DNA from: Natronomicrosphaera sp040876735
GTDB taxonomy: Bacteria > Planctomycetota > Phycisphaerae > Phycisphaerales > Phycisphaeraceae
DNA length: 64,000 nt
NCBI GenBank assembly: GCA_040876735.1
Contig: JBBDPC010000100.1
Coordinates: 1 to 64,000, forward strand
Direction of reading: 5' to 3'
Shown: positions 9,970 to 18,307 of the stretch, piece after piece
Position numbering within the stretch: the stretch's first letter is position 1
Layout of the letters: every line of letters starts with the position of its first letter
Notes under the pieces: generated by a model
What the model was told of the DNA's origin: nothing
Databases searched by the model: none
What the model saw: the letters and a program-made list of their open reading frames with translations, nothing else
Program-made: the position numbers and the translations under genes

Positions 9970-12900
9970 ATGACCTCCCAACTATTTTTGTTCCTCTCTT
10001 TCGTGGGTCGCAGACCGCATGTGATGGCGTGGTGTCTGCTCACCCTGCTGCTCGGGCTCACGGCCGGCAATGGGACAAGCACCGCCTGGAGCGATTCGAC
10101 CGGTGAGGCGTTGTTGACCGGCGTCAGTTACGTCGAGCCCGCCGACCTGGAGGCGGAGATCGACTGGCAGGCGACGTGGCGCGAGACGCACGTGGCGACC
10201 ATGACCGCGTGGCAGGCGGAACTGGCTGACGTGGAGGACGCGGAACGTCGCCGACAGCGCGAGCGGGCCCGGGAGGTGCGGCTGCTGCACGAACTGGCCC
10301 GACGGTTTCCCGATGCCGCGCAGCAAGACAATGCCGCCATGCACCAGGCGCTGCTGCTTGAACGTCTCGCGCCACACATGGACCGTGGCCTGCGGCTGCT
10401 GGCGGATCGGCTGGAGACGGCGGAAGACGACCCGCAACGGGCGGTGGAACTGCTGACCGCGATGCACGAGCGCGCCGGCGGGCTCCTCAATGCCGGGGAC
10501 TGGCCGGCGTTTGTCGCCCGACATCTGCTGGCGCTGCACGAGGCGGGGCAGGCGGTGGACGACGCGCTACGCCGCGAGGCCTTGCAGCGATGGTTCGTGC
10601 AACTGCGTGGGCAGCGTCGGTTCTTTGAAGCGCGGGACGTGCTGCGAGCGATTGACCAGCTTGAGGCGAACGACGGGACCGCCTGGCGGGCGGCGCGTTT
10701 GCTGGCGTGGGTCGACTTTTACATGGCGGCCGGGCTTCACGATCAGGCGGCGGCACGGGCCGAGCAGGTGGCGGCGGTCGTTGCCGAGGCAGGCGACGGC
10801 GAAGCGGATGGCGAGCTGGAAGCCTTGCGCCTTGCCGCCGAGCAGCGGCTGGAGACGATCCGGGATCGCGTGCCCAACGCCATGCCACCGTCGTTGACGA
10901 TGGCGCGGGACGTTGCGCCGGAGTTGGATCGCCTGCGCACCGCATCGGAAATCGACGAGTCGGCGATCGATCGCCTATACGCGGACCCACAGATCATCGG
11001 CACGCTCGTCGAGCGGGGGCCGCGCCATTTTGCGTCGACCTGGACGGAACTGACCGGCGAACTCGCCAACCAGCCAGCCGCATCGCTCGCGCCGCTGCGC
11101 CTGCACCAGCAGCGGCAGGCGGAAGCGGAAGCGCGAGGCCGTGCCCCGGCGCGGCCGGCCGAGGTGGGGTTGATGGCCCACTACCGCCGTTCGCCCTGGT
11201 CCGAGGCGGGGCAGCGTGCGTTGCTGGAGGCGGCCGAGCGCTGGCTGCGCCGGGGTGAACTGGACCTCGCCCGCCGGTCGTTGAGTGACTTGCTGGCGCA
11301 GACGGTGGAGGGCCCGCTTGCCGAGCGGGTGCGGGCGGGCGTGGAACGGCTTGCGTCGCCGGTGGAACCGACCGCCGCCGCGCCGGCGTCGCATCCGGCC
11401 GGCCCCGCGCCGGCGGCGGCCTGGCGGTTGCCCGACGCCAGCCATGCAATGCCCGGCCACTTCGACCATGCGCCGCCGGGGGATGCAGTCCACCTGCTTC
11501 GCGGGCAGGGCCTGGTCGGGCATGAACGTTTCGCGCTGGTGGCGGGGCCGACCCTGCTGGCACGTCATGATGGCTCGAACGACGAGCCCACCTGGGTGCG
11601 CCGGCACGCGGACGCAACGGCCGGCCCCCGCGCGGCGGCGACCAGCGAAGTGATCACCTTGCCCGGCCCGTTCCAGCCGGCGGTCGCGGGCGAGGTGATC
11701 GTCACGCGCTGGGGGCTTGCGGCGGACGAACGGGGCGCGGCCGACGTGGCAGCGTTCGATGCAGCCGACGGCGAGCCGATCTGGACGACCGCGCAGCACG
11801 CCCGCTGGCAGACGCTGCAACCTGTGAGCGATCCGGTCGTCGCCGGGCAGCGCGTGTATGTGCTGGCGCGCGAGCGGCAGACCGCCGCGTTCACACCGAC
11901 GGTGCGCGTCGTGGTCGTCGCGCTCGACCTGGTGCGTGGCGACACCTTGTGGGTTCGTCCGCTGGCGACGCAGGCGACGACGATTCGCCTCGGCTCGCTG
12001 GACGTCGACACGATCCACTCCGGCAACCGTGTCACCGTGGACGACGCGGCCGTCTACGTCACGACCGGCGCGGGGGTGAACGCACGGCTCGACGCGCGCG
12101 ATGGTCTGGTGGAATGGCTCCAGTGGTACCCGCGCGCCCCCCGCCGTGAGCAGTGGCTTGAATTCGCGCAGCGGGCCGGTGCTGCGCCGCAGGTGTTCGA
12201 GGACGTGATCGTCCTGACCCCGCGCGATCGATCAGGCGCCCTGGCGGTCGACCGCAAGACCGGCGAAACGCGCTGGGACGAGCCGCTGCTGCCTGTAAAC
12301 GGCGTGGCCGGGCGGTGGGAGCGAGCGGTGGTGTTCTACGGCCAGCAGGCGCTGACCAGCGTGGACGCCGGCACGGGCGAGGTGAACTGGCATCGTCGAT
12401 TGGACCAGCCGCTTACGGTCGCGCCGGTGAGCCTGGGCCGGCGGTGTCACGTCGTGGCCGGCACGCGGTGGCTGGAACTGGACATGGCCAGCGGCGAGGT
12501 GACGGCGCAACGTGACGAGGCGTCGCACGCGGAGTTGCTGACGCTGGCGATAAACGAGCGGGGCGTGGTGGCCGTGACCGCCGCGCCGGCGCGACGGCCG
12601 TTGCAGCATGAAGCCGCGCAGGCGGTCGAACGCGACGACGCCTCCGCCATGGGGAATCCCTTTTTCCACCGTGCACAGTTTCGCCGGCGTCCGCATGCCA
12701 CGCTCTGGCATCTGCCGGACGCGTCAGCGCCGCCCAGCGACTTTCTGCTCTACGGCGGCGGCTGGCTGGAGCGGGTGAGCCGTCCGCCGCACCCGCAGGC
12801 GCGCTGGAGCCGGCCCGTGCCCGTGGGGCTGATGCACCAGCATTGGCATGACGGCATGGTGGTGCTGGTCTCTGCCGACCGCGCGTTGGCCGTGGACCTC

Positions 12901-13905
12901 GCGGATGGCGCGTTGCGCTGGCAGACGCCCTTGCCCTTCCAGCCGGACGCGTCACACCAGGCCGGCGGCCACCTGGTCATCGGCCGGCACACCGACCAGT
13001 TCGGCTACACCATCGACCAGGCCGCGGGCATCGATCTCACCACCGGCCGACTGATGTGGGAACGCCCCCTCTACCTCCGCTGGGCGCCGACCATCACCTG
13101 GGACGGCGAGCGGGCCTACGCGATCACGCGCGGCGTCAATCACCCGCAGGCGGAACTGCTCGAACTCGACCTGGACACCGGCGCCGTGCGGGAACGCGTG
13201 GCCTATCAGCACGCCCCGGAACAGATGCCCGAAGCGGAGTACACCATCCATACGGCCGATGGCGTGATCGCGCTCGCGGCCGACAAGCAAGTGTACGAGG
13301 TGCGGCCGGGCGATCCGTCCACGGTGATCCACTATCCCCGCCTGCCGGAGGCGTTTGAATTCGGCGCGTCCCGCTTCTCGACGGAATTCCACCTGCACGA
13401 CGAGCGGTGGATCGAGGTGCGCCGCTACCACGGCCCGCCCCACTTTCACCGCAACTTCCACCAGTGGCTGTTCGATCGGCACGATCCGCAAGTGATGATC
13501 CATCGCACGAGCGACGGCCGACTGAGCGGCGATCTCCTGCTCGAGCCCAGCCCCGAGGAAGCGCGGCTGTCGGTGTTCCACCTGACCGACCAACGCGAGC
13601 TGGTCACGGTCGATCTGCCTCGGCGCGATCAGTACCGGCCGGTGCATGTCGTGGATGCGTGGCACGAAGCCGACCGCCTCTACACGCTCACCACGTCCGC
13701 GCGCGAGTTGGAAGATGCCGTGATCTACCTGGACGCGTACGACCTGGCTACAGCTGAACATCTCGGCGGCCAGACGCTGACGGGCGTGATGTCGCGCCAG
13801 CTCTCGGCCGGGCCGGGGCAGACGCAACTGCTGCGCGTCGCCGACGGCTTCGTGCTCGCCGACGCTTACGGCGTCCACATCTTCTCGCCCTGGCAAGCCC
13901 CTTGA
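9970..13905 (+). CDS. Large exported PQQ-type beta-propeller protein
   Basis: This is a 1311-residue protein. An N-terminal hydrophobic segment at about 19-34 (AWCLLTLLLGLTAG) looks like a signal peptide. Residues about 40-450 are helical, Ala/Glu/Arg-rich and TPR-like. From about 490 onward there are repeated beta-propeller units with the PQQ-type pattern, for example residues reading AGERVYV-like strands followed by D-x-x-x-G-x-x-x-W (DAGTGEVNW, DLADGALRW). These propellers bind partners or sugars rather than necessarily PQQ, and no catalytic residues were recognised. The ATG at 9970 was preferred; ATG 10024 would start directly at the signal peptide. The frame is open upstream but that part crosses the tRNA and is not coding. 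Confidence 0.78.
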   Translation: MTSQLFLFLSFVGRRPHVMAWCLLTLLLGLTAGNGTSTAWSDSTGEALLTGVSYVEPADLEAEIDWQATWRETHVATMTAWQAELADVEDAERRRQRERAREVRLLHELARRFPDAAQQDNAAMHQALLLERLAPHMDRGLRLLADRLETAEDDPQRAVELLTAMHERAGGLLNAGDWPAFVARHLLALHEAGQAVDDALRREALQRWFVQLRGQRRFFEARDVLRAIDQLEANDGTAWRAARLLAWVDFYMAAGLHDQAAARAEQVAAVVAEAGDGEADGELEALRLAAEQRLETIRDRVPNAMPPSLTMARDVAPELDRLRTASEIDESAIDRLYADPQIIGTLVERGPRHFASTWTELTGELANQPAASLAPLRLHQQRQAEAEARGRAPARPAEVGLMAHYRRSPWSEAGQRALLEAAERWLRRGELDLARRSLSDLLAQTVEGPLAERVRAGVERLASPVEPTAAAPASHPAGPAPAAAWRLPDASHAMPGHFDHAPPGDAVHLLRGQGLVGHERFALVAGPTLLARHDGSNDEPTWVRRHADATAGPRAAATSEVITLPGPFQPAVAGEVIVTRWGLAADERGAADVAAFDAADGEPIWTTAQHARWQTLQPVSDPVVAGQRVYVLARERQTAAFTPTVRVVVVALDLVRGDTLWVRPLATQATTIRLGSLDVDTIHSGNRVTVDDAAVYVTTGAGVNARLDARDGLVEWLQWYPRAPRREQWLEFAQRAGAAPQVFEDVIVLTPRDRSGALAVDRKTGETRWDEPLLPVNGVAGRWERAVVFYGQQALTSVDAGTGEVNWHRRLDQPLTVAPVSLGRRCHVVAGTRWLELDMASGEVTAQRDEASHAELLTLAINERGVVAVTAAPARRPLQHEAAQAVERDDASAMGNPFFHRAQFRRRPHATLWHLPDASAPPSDFLLYGGGWLERVSRPPHPQARWSRPVPVGLMHQHWHDGMVVLVSADRALAVDLADGALRWQTPLPFQPDASHQAGGHLVIGRHTDQFGYTIDQAAGIDLTTGRLMWERPLYLRWAPTITWDGERAYAITRGVNHPQAELLELDLDTGAVRERVAYQHAPEQMPEAEYTIHTADGVIALAADKQVYEVRPGDPSTVIHYPRLPEAFEFGASRFSTEFHLHDERWIEVRRYHGPPHFHRNFHQWLFDRHDPQVMIHRTSDGRLSGDLLLEPSPEEARLSVFHLTDQRELVTVDLPRRDQYRPVHVVDAWHEADRLYTLTTSARELEDAVIYLDAYDLATAEHLGGQTLTGVMSRQLSAGPGQTQLLRVADGFVLADAYGVHIFSPWQAP

Positions 13906-13999
13906 TCGGCCGTGGCGGAAGCCGTCTCCCGCTTCCATATCCTGAACAGACAACCCTTCATGCCGCACACATTTCAGGGGATCCCCTGATGAATCCACT

Positions 14000-14340
14000 T
14001 TGTCCGCCCGTCCCCGCACCGACCTCGAGCACATGAACCTGGGCTGGGACTTTTGCGAAACCCCGCTCGGGAACACCCGCCCGATGTACCAGTTGCACCA
14101 CCTCGACCGCGTGCCCACGCCGGCTTCGATCGTCTGGCTGGGCGACACCACATCAAACCGAACCAACTGGGGCGACATTCCCGGCGGCGGCACCGGCCGG
14201 ATGACCGGCGCATTCAACCCCACAATCAATCGCCAAGTTGGAACTGGTACGGCGGCCTGCTGCACCTGATCCATCCCGGCGACGTCTCCAACGTGCTGTT
14301 TTACGACGGCCACGCCGGGTCGCGACAGGTCACACGAGCC
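14000..14340 (+). pseudogene. Remnant of a pilin-like H-X-DG protein
   Basis: One frame reads NLGWDFCETPLGNTRPMY through to GAFNPTINR (14033-14230). The continuation NWYGGLLHLIHPGD and NVLFYDGH then lies in another frame from about 14236. Together they look like the C-terminal half of an H-X9/10-DG pilin-like protein, similar to that at 23510, which also has the spacing H-X10-DG. The N-terminal leader is missing and a frameshift lies near 14230, so this is a decaying gene. Its end runs into the convergent SPW-VKOR gene. Confidence 0.7.
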
Positions 14341-15742
14341 AGCGGCCCCACGTCCCGTACTGCTGCGCGATGCGCCCGCGCGGGATGCTCAACACGATCA
14401 GCAACACCCCGCTGATCACGGCGTTCCACTGCGCCGCGTCCGCCGTGCCCGCGAGCAACCAGGGGGTGGCGATCACCCATCCGCCCAGCAACACGTTCAC
14501 CCACCGCGCCGGCCGAGCCACCTCCGCCATCGCCAGCACCGTCACCGTGATCACCAGCCAGCCGGCGAGGAAGTGACTGTTCGCCCCTGGGTTCTCCATC
14601 CCGAAAATCGGCGGAGACAGCATGATCCACAGCCCCAGCAGAAGACTCGCGACCAGGTTCCAAGGCACCGTCACCCCCTCCACCATCGTCCGCCACACCT
14701 GGCTCGGCGGCGCGGTCAGCGCCACCGGCTCAACCTCTTCCTGCCCGTCCGGCGCTGGCCCGCCCTGCCAGAAAACCTGCCACCGCGATCGCCCCGGCCC
14801 CCGGCTCCGCGCCAGGTGCTGCATCATCGCCGCCACCTCCGGCAACGTCAGGCAGGCCATGATCAGCATCGCCACCGCCGTCACCAAGCAGAGCGTACAC
14901 CACGCGCCCACCGCCACCGGCTGAAGGATGATCAGCACGACGCTCACCACGCCCGCGGGCACCACCAGCACGCCGAACAACGCCACCACCCACGGCGCCG
15001 TCCGCCACCGGCTGGCGCCGCCCATGCAGCCGACCAACGCTTCCAGCGCATATGCCATCGCCCCCAGTCCCGCGTCCGAGATCGGCCACGCCTCCGCGAC
15101 CTCGGAATCGAGCACGCGCTGCGTCCCGTCGCCGAACAGCGGGTCCCACGCCTGCCCGCTGTAGTCCAGCTGGTAACCGGTGAGGTAGCGCGAAATCAGA
15201 AAGCACAGCCACGCCAGCGCGACAATCGGCGTCCGCTGCACCCACGACGACGGGTTGAACGACCAACCCGGCGGTATGCCCGGCTGCACCGGTTGCGCCC
15301 AGAGCCGGCGCGTGCCAATCACCGACAACCCCACCAGCAGGATGCCGCTGAGCGTGCTGTTGAGGTATGCCGCCGCATGCACGGTCCCGAAAGCCAGCGG
15401 CGCGAACAGCAGCCAGACGCCCAGCGCGCAAAGCGCCCACGACGCCCACCACCGCCGGGGATGAATCGCCACGACGCCGAGCACCCCGGCCAGCGCGCCG
15501 CTGACCCACTCGCTCCACCCGGTCGCCGTCCACGCGTAGCCCAGCGACGCCGGGCTGCCGATCAGCCACACGCCCACCGCGCTGCACGCCAGCAGCGCCC
15601 ACAGACCACGCTCGTGTTCCGCTCGCGCCAGCGGGTGGTCCGGCGAAGTCACGGCGTACGCGTCCGGCTCCGGCGCCCGCGGCGCGGCGGCATGTGTGGC
15701 GGGCGTGGCGTCGGGCTGCTGCTCTGGCGGGTCGCCGGTCAT
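14330..15742 (-). CDS. SPW-VKOR-SPW membrane protein
   Basis: This is a 470-residue multi-pass membrane protein. The N-terminal part (about 45-145) and C-terminal part (about 370-470) are SPW-type membrane repeats (GSPASLGYAW; ATPWLLAG). The middle (about 170-310) is a vitamin K epoxide reductase-like domain with the redox pair Trp281-Cys282-x-x-Cys285. VKOR proteins reoxidise periplasmic thiol oxidases using quinone. The usual loop cysteine pair is not evident, so activity is uncertain. It follows an epimerase gene on the same strand with a 27-nt gap and is probably cotranscribed. The sandwich of SPW units around VKOR suggests domain accretion. Confidence 0.75.
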   Translation of the reverse strand: MTGDPPEQQPDATPATHAAAPRAPEPDAYAVTSPDHPLARAEHERGLWALLACSAVGVWLIGSPASLGYAWTATGWSEWVSGALAGVLGVVAIHPRRWWASWALCALGVWLLFAPLAFGTVHAAAYLNSTLSGILLVGLSVIGTRRLWAQPVQPGIPPGWSFNPSSWVQRTPIVALAWLCFLISRYLTGYQLDYSGQAWDPLFGDGTQRVLDSEVAEAWPISDAGLGAMAYALEALVGCMGGASRWRTAPWVVALFGVLVVPAGVVSVVLIILQPVAVGAWCTLCLVTAVAMLIMACLTLPEVAAMMQHLARSRGPGRSRWQVFWQGGPAPDGQEEVEPVALTAPPSQVWRTMVEGVTVPWNLVASLLLGLWIMLSPPIFGMENPGANSHFLAGWLVITVTVLAMAEVARPARWVNVLLGGWVIATPWLLAGTADAAQWNAVISGVLLIVLSIPRGRIAQQYGTWGRWLV

Positions 15743-15769
15743 CCCTTGCCCCTTCCCTCATGCGCGGGA

Positions 15770-16858
15770 TCAGCCGGCCCTCTTCGCCTGCTGTTGCAAC
15801 GCCGGCGGCAGCGGCAGCTTGTGCTCCTGGTACCACCGGACGGGGTCGGCCTTGAGCGATTCGATCATCTTCGGCAGCGCGTCGCGCAGCGTGTGCTTCG
15901 GTTCCCAGCCAATCATCTGTTGCGCCAGGCTGATGTCCAATTCGTAATGATCGTCGGCCCGGTCGATCATCCAAGGCTTGATGAAGGCCTCCTCCTGGCC
16001 GGGCAGCTTGTCCTGCACCCACGCGCCGGCCTTCGCCAGCGGTTTGGGGATGCGGCGCGTCGTCCATGCCTCGCCATGAATCAGCTTCGAGAAGGTGCGC
16101 TGCAGCTCGTCATAGCTGACCGGCTCGGGCTCGCCGATGAGCAGCGTCAACGTCTCGGGCAACTGCTTGCGGTGTTCGATGGTGAGGCGGAAGGCTTCAA
16201 GCAGGTCGTCCTCATGCACCAGCGACTGGCCGTGCGTGAGGTCGCCGGGGAACACCTGGCTGGTCAGTTGCTTTTCATAGATGCGCTGGATCTGGTGCGC
16301 CAGCGGCAGGCTGTGGCAGTCGTCGTCGTAGACGCCGGCGATGCGGAGGATCACCGCCGGGATGGACCCGCGCTTCTCGTGAATGATTCGCTCGGTCTTC
16401 ACCTTCGATTCGGGATAAGCCCACGTCGGCTCGACTGGCGAATCCTCGTTGATCGGCCGGCCCGGCTCGGTGGGGGCATGCACCAGCATCGTGCTGGAGA
16501 AGATGAACTGTTCGACGTCGAAGTTGGCCAGCGCCGTCAGCAATCGTTCGGTCCCGCGGACGGTGACCTGCTCGTACTTCTCGCTGGGGTCGCCGGAGAA
16601 ATCGACGTACGCCGCCAGATGCACCACCGAGGCGAACGCCCGACCGTGCTGCGCCGCCGCCTGGGCAAGGGCATGGTCGACGCTGCCCTGGTCGGTCAGA
16701 TCGCACGTGATGAAGGTGGCGTTGGCGGGCAGCGGTTTGTCGGGGGGGACGACATCGAAGCCGACGACGCGGTGCTGCCGGGCAAGGCGTTGCACCACGC
16801 CCCGGCCGATCAAGCCGCTGCTGCCGGTGACGATGATGGTGGCGGTCGGCTCACTCAT
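15770..16858 (-). CDS. NAD-dependent epimerase/dehydratase (extended SDR)
   Basis: This is a 362-residue extended short-chain dehydrogenase/reductase. The dinucleotide-binding motif GSSGLIG is at residues 12-18, the SST triad member at 121-123, and the catalytic Tyr148-x3-Lys152 in WAYPESK. Substrate is probably a nucleotide sugar or similar, which cannot be decided from sequence. GGGAG lies 9 nt upstream of the ATG. It is the first gene of a two-gene unit with the SPW-VKOR protein, an association that hints at a membrane or envelope role. Confidence 0.88.
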   Translation of the reverse strand: MSEPTATIIVTGSSGLIGRGVVQRLARQHRVVGFDVVPPDKPLPANATFITCDLTDQGSVDHALAQAAAQHGRAFASVVHLAAYVDFSGDPSEKYEQVTVRGTERLLTALANFDVEQFIFSSTMLVHAPTEPGRPINEDSPVEPTWAYPESKVKTERIIHEKRGSIPAVILRIAGVYDDDCHSLPLAHQIQRIYEKQLTSQVFPGDLTHGQSLVHEDDLLEAFRLTIEHRKQLPETLTLLIGEPEPVSYDELQRTFSKLIHGEAWTTRRIPKPLAKAGAWVQDKLPGQEEAFIKPWMIDRADDHYELDISLAQQMIGWEPKHTLRDALPKMIESLKADPVRWYQEHKLPLPPALQQQAKRAG

Positions 16859-17106
16859 TGGAAAGCTCCCTGCGTGTCGAGGCGGCGCATTCTAGGGGCG
16901 CGCGACGCCGGCAATCGAGCCCGTGCGCCCCGCGTCATGCGGTCCGCTGGCCCGGATGCGGGAAGGGATTCCCCCGCCCGGGCATTCAGTGCGTGCCCCG
17001 CTGACTGACGTGGGCGGACGACCTATCGTTGCGCCAACCGTGAACGGACGGCTATCGGCACGCCGGTCCACAACATCCGCGCCGTCCCGATCAAGGAGGC
17101 ACCGCC

Positions 17107-17445
17107 ATGCAGACGATCGACGCCCGCCAGCTCGAGCAGATGAAAGCCCGCAACGAGGATTTCCTGCTCATCAACGTCCTGCCCGAAGAGTCGTTCCGCG
17201 AGCAGCACATCCCCGGCTCGGTGAACATCCCCGTGAATGAAGACGACTTTGAAGAACGGGTCGAGCAACTGGCGGGCGACAAGGAGCGCACCGTCGTCGT
17301 CTACTGCGCCAGCACCGAATGCACCGCTTCGCCGGCGGCCGCGAACAAGCTTGAGGACGTCGGCTTCACGCACGTCATCGACTTTGCCGGGGGTATGCAG
17401 GAGTGGGAGCAGACGAACCATCCGGTCGAAACCGGAGCCGATTGA
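17107..17445 (+). CDS. Rhodanese-like sulfurtransferase domain protein
   Basis: A single rhodanese domain of 112 residues. It has the usual start IDARQL...L-I-N-V-L, the HIPGSVNIP segment at 34-42 and the active-site Cys67 in VYCASTEC. A second Cys72 lies in the active loop. Such proteins carry persulfide sulfur or act as redox-sensing domains. AAGGAGG lies 8 nt before the ATG. The dodecin gene follows 41 nt later with its own ribosome site, so the two may form a small stress-related operon. Confidence 0.9.
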   Translation: MQTIDARQLEQMKARNEDFLLINVLPEESFREQHIPGSVNIPVNEDDFEERVEQLAGDKERTVVVYCASTECTASPAAANKLEDVGFTHVIDFAGGMQEWEQTNHPVETGAD

Positions 17446-17486
17446 ACCGCGCCACCGTGATGCGCGACATGCAAGGGAGAAGCACC

Positions 17487-17690
17487 ATGGCCATCGCCAA
17501 GACAGTGGAGATTTCCGCCGGCTCGCCCGACAGCTTCGACGATGCCGTCAAACAGGGCATCGCCCGCGCGGCGAAGACGATCGAGGGCATCCGCGAAGTG
17601 TGGGTCAAGGAACAGAAAGCGGTCATCGAGAACAACCAGGTCAGCGAATACCGCGTCCACATGAAGGTGACGTTTCTGCTCAAGGAGTAG
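17487..17690 (+). CDS. Dodecin, flavin-storage protein
   Basis: This is a 67-residue dodecin. These proteins form hollow dodecamers that bind pairs of flavins and buffer FMN or its degradation products. The sequence shows the beta-alpha-beta-beta plan, the GIREVWVKEQKA segment with Trp39 as the expected flavin-stacking residue, and the final strand YRVHMKVTFLL. The in-frame codons upstream were rejected because AAGGGAGA precedes the ATG at 17487 and the family starts here. It sits downstream of the rhodanese gene on the same strand. Confidence 0.93.
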   Translation: MAIAKTVEISAGSPDSFDDAVKQGIARAAKTIEGIREVWVKEQKAVIENNQVSEYRVHMKVTFLLKE

Positions 17691-17818
17691 CCGTCATGGT
17701 AAAGCCGACGCGCCACGCCATCGTGGTCGCAGCCTTGGCGCAGCACGGCCAGACGTTCGCCAACGCGTTCGGCGTCGGCCCATGACGTCTGAATTGAAAC
17801 CGCTGTAGTAGCTCTCCC

Positions 17819-18271
17819 TCATCCGGGCATGACGACGCCGACGGTGAGCAGGAGGTTGGCGTAGATGCGCTGGTCGCCGGTCTGGATGGTGACAGCGACG
17901 TCGGGGGATTCACCCGCATCGTAGAAGGCGAAGCGTTCGATCGGTTCCAGATCGAGGTCGCCGTAGCCGGCGTGTCGGAGGATGCGTCGGTATTCGTCCC
18001 AGATGGGCGGGTCTTCGCTGAGGCCGTAGGGCCCGCTGCGGGCGTAGTCCATGGTGGTGGCGGCTTCGACGGGGATGGCGGTGAGCAGGGTTTCGAGCAC
18101 CTGCGTGCAGGAGACGGTGCCGGGGGTGAAGTTAAGGTGGATCAGCTCGGCGTTGGGGCCGAGCTTGGTGGAGCCGGGGTAGTTGCCGTCGGCGATGAGC
18201 ACTTTTGAGCCGTGGCCGGCGGCGGCGAGGGCGTCGAGCAGGGGCGGATGGATGAGGCGTGACTTGAGCAT
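17819..18271 (-). CDS. RbsD/FucU family sugar mutarotase
   Basis: This is a 150-residue protein of the RbsD/FucU family, which interconverts pyranose and furanose forms or anomers of ribose, fucose or related sugars. The N-terminal family block HPPLLDALAAAGHGSKVLIA contains the expected catalytic His20, followed by the DGNYP motif at 28-32. FucU-like DYARSGPYG features are present around 75-83, but the sugar cannot be decided. It lies 36 nt downstream of ccsA on the same strand. There is no functional link to cytochrome assembly, so it is probably a passenger of the transcript. No strong ribosome site was seen. Confidence 0.88.
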   Translation of the reverse strand: MLKSRLIHPPLLDALAAAGHGSKVLIADGNYPGSTKLGPNAELIHLNFTPGTVSCTQVLETLLTAIPVEAATTMDYARSGPYGLSEDPPIWDEYRRILRHAGYGDLDLEPIERFAFYDAGESPDVAVTIQTGDQRIYANLLLTVGVVMPG

Positions 18272-18307
18272 GGGCGCGGGTCCGGGGGTGAGGTTTCGTT
18301 GTGGGTG

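Noticed and set aside
17696..17785. Twenty-nine-codon frame after dodecin with AAGGAG before its ATG
   Set aside because: The AAGGAG is simply the final Lys-Glu codons of dodecin, and the peptide has no recognisable features.
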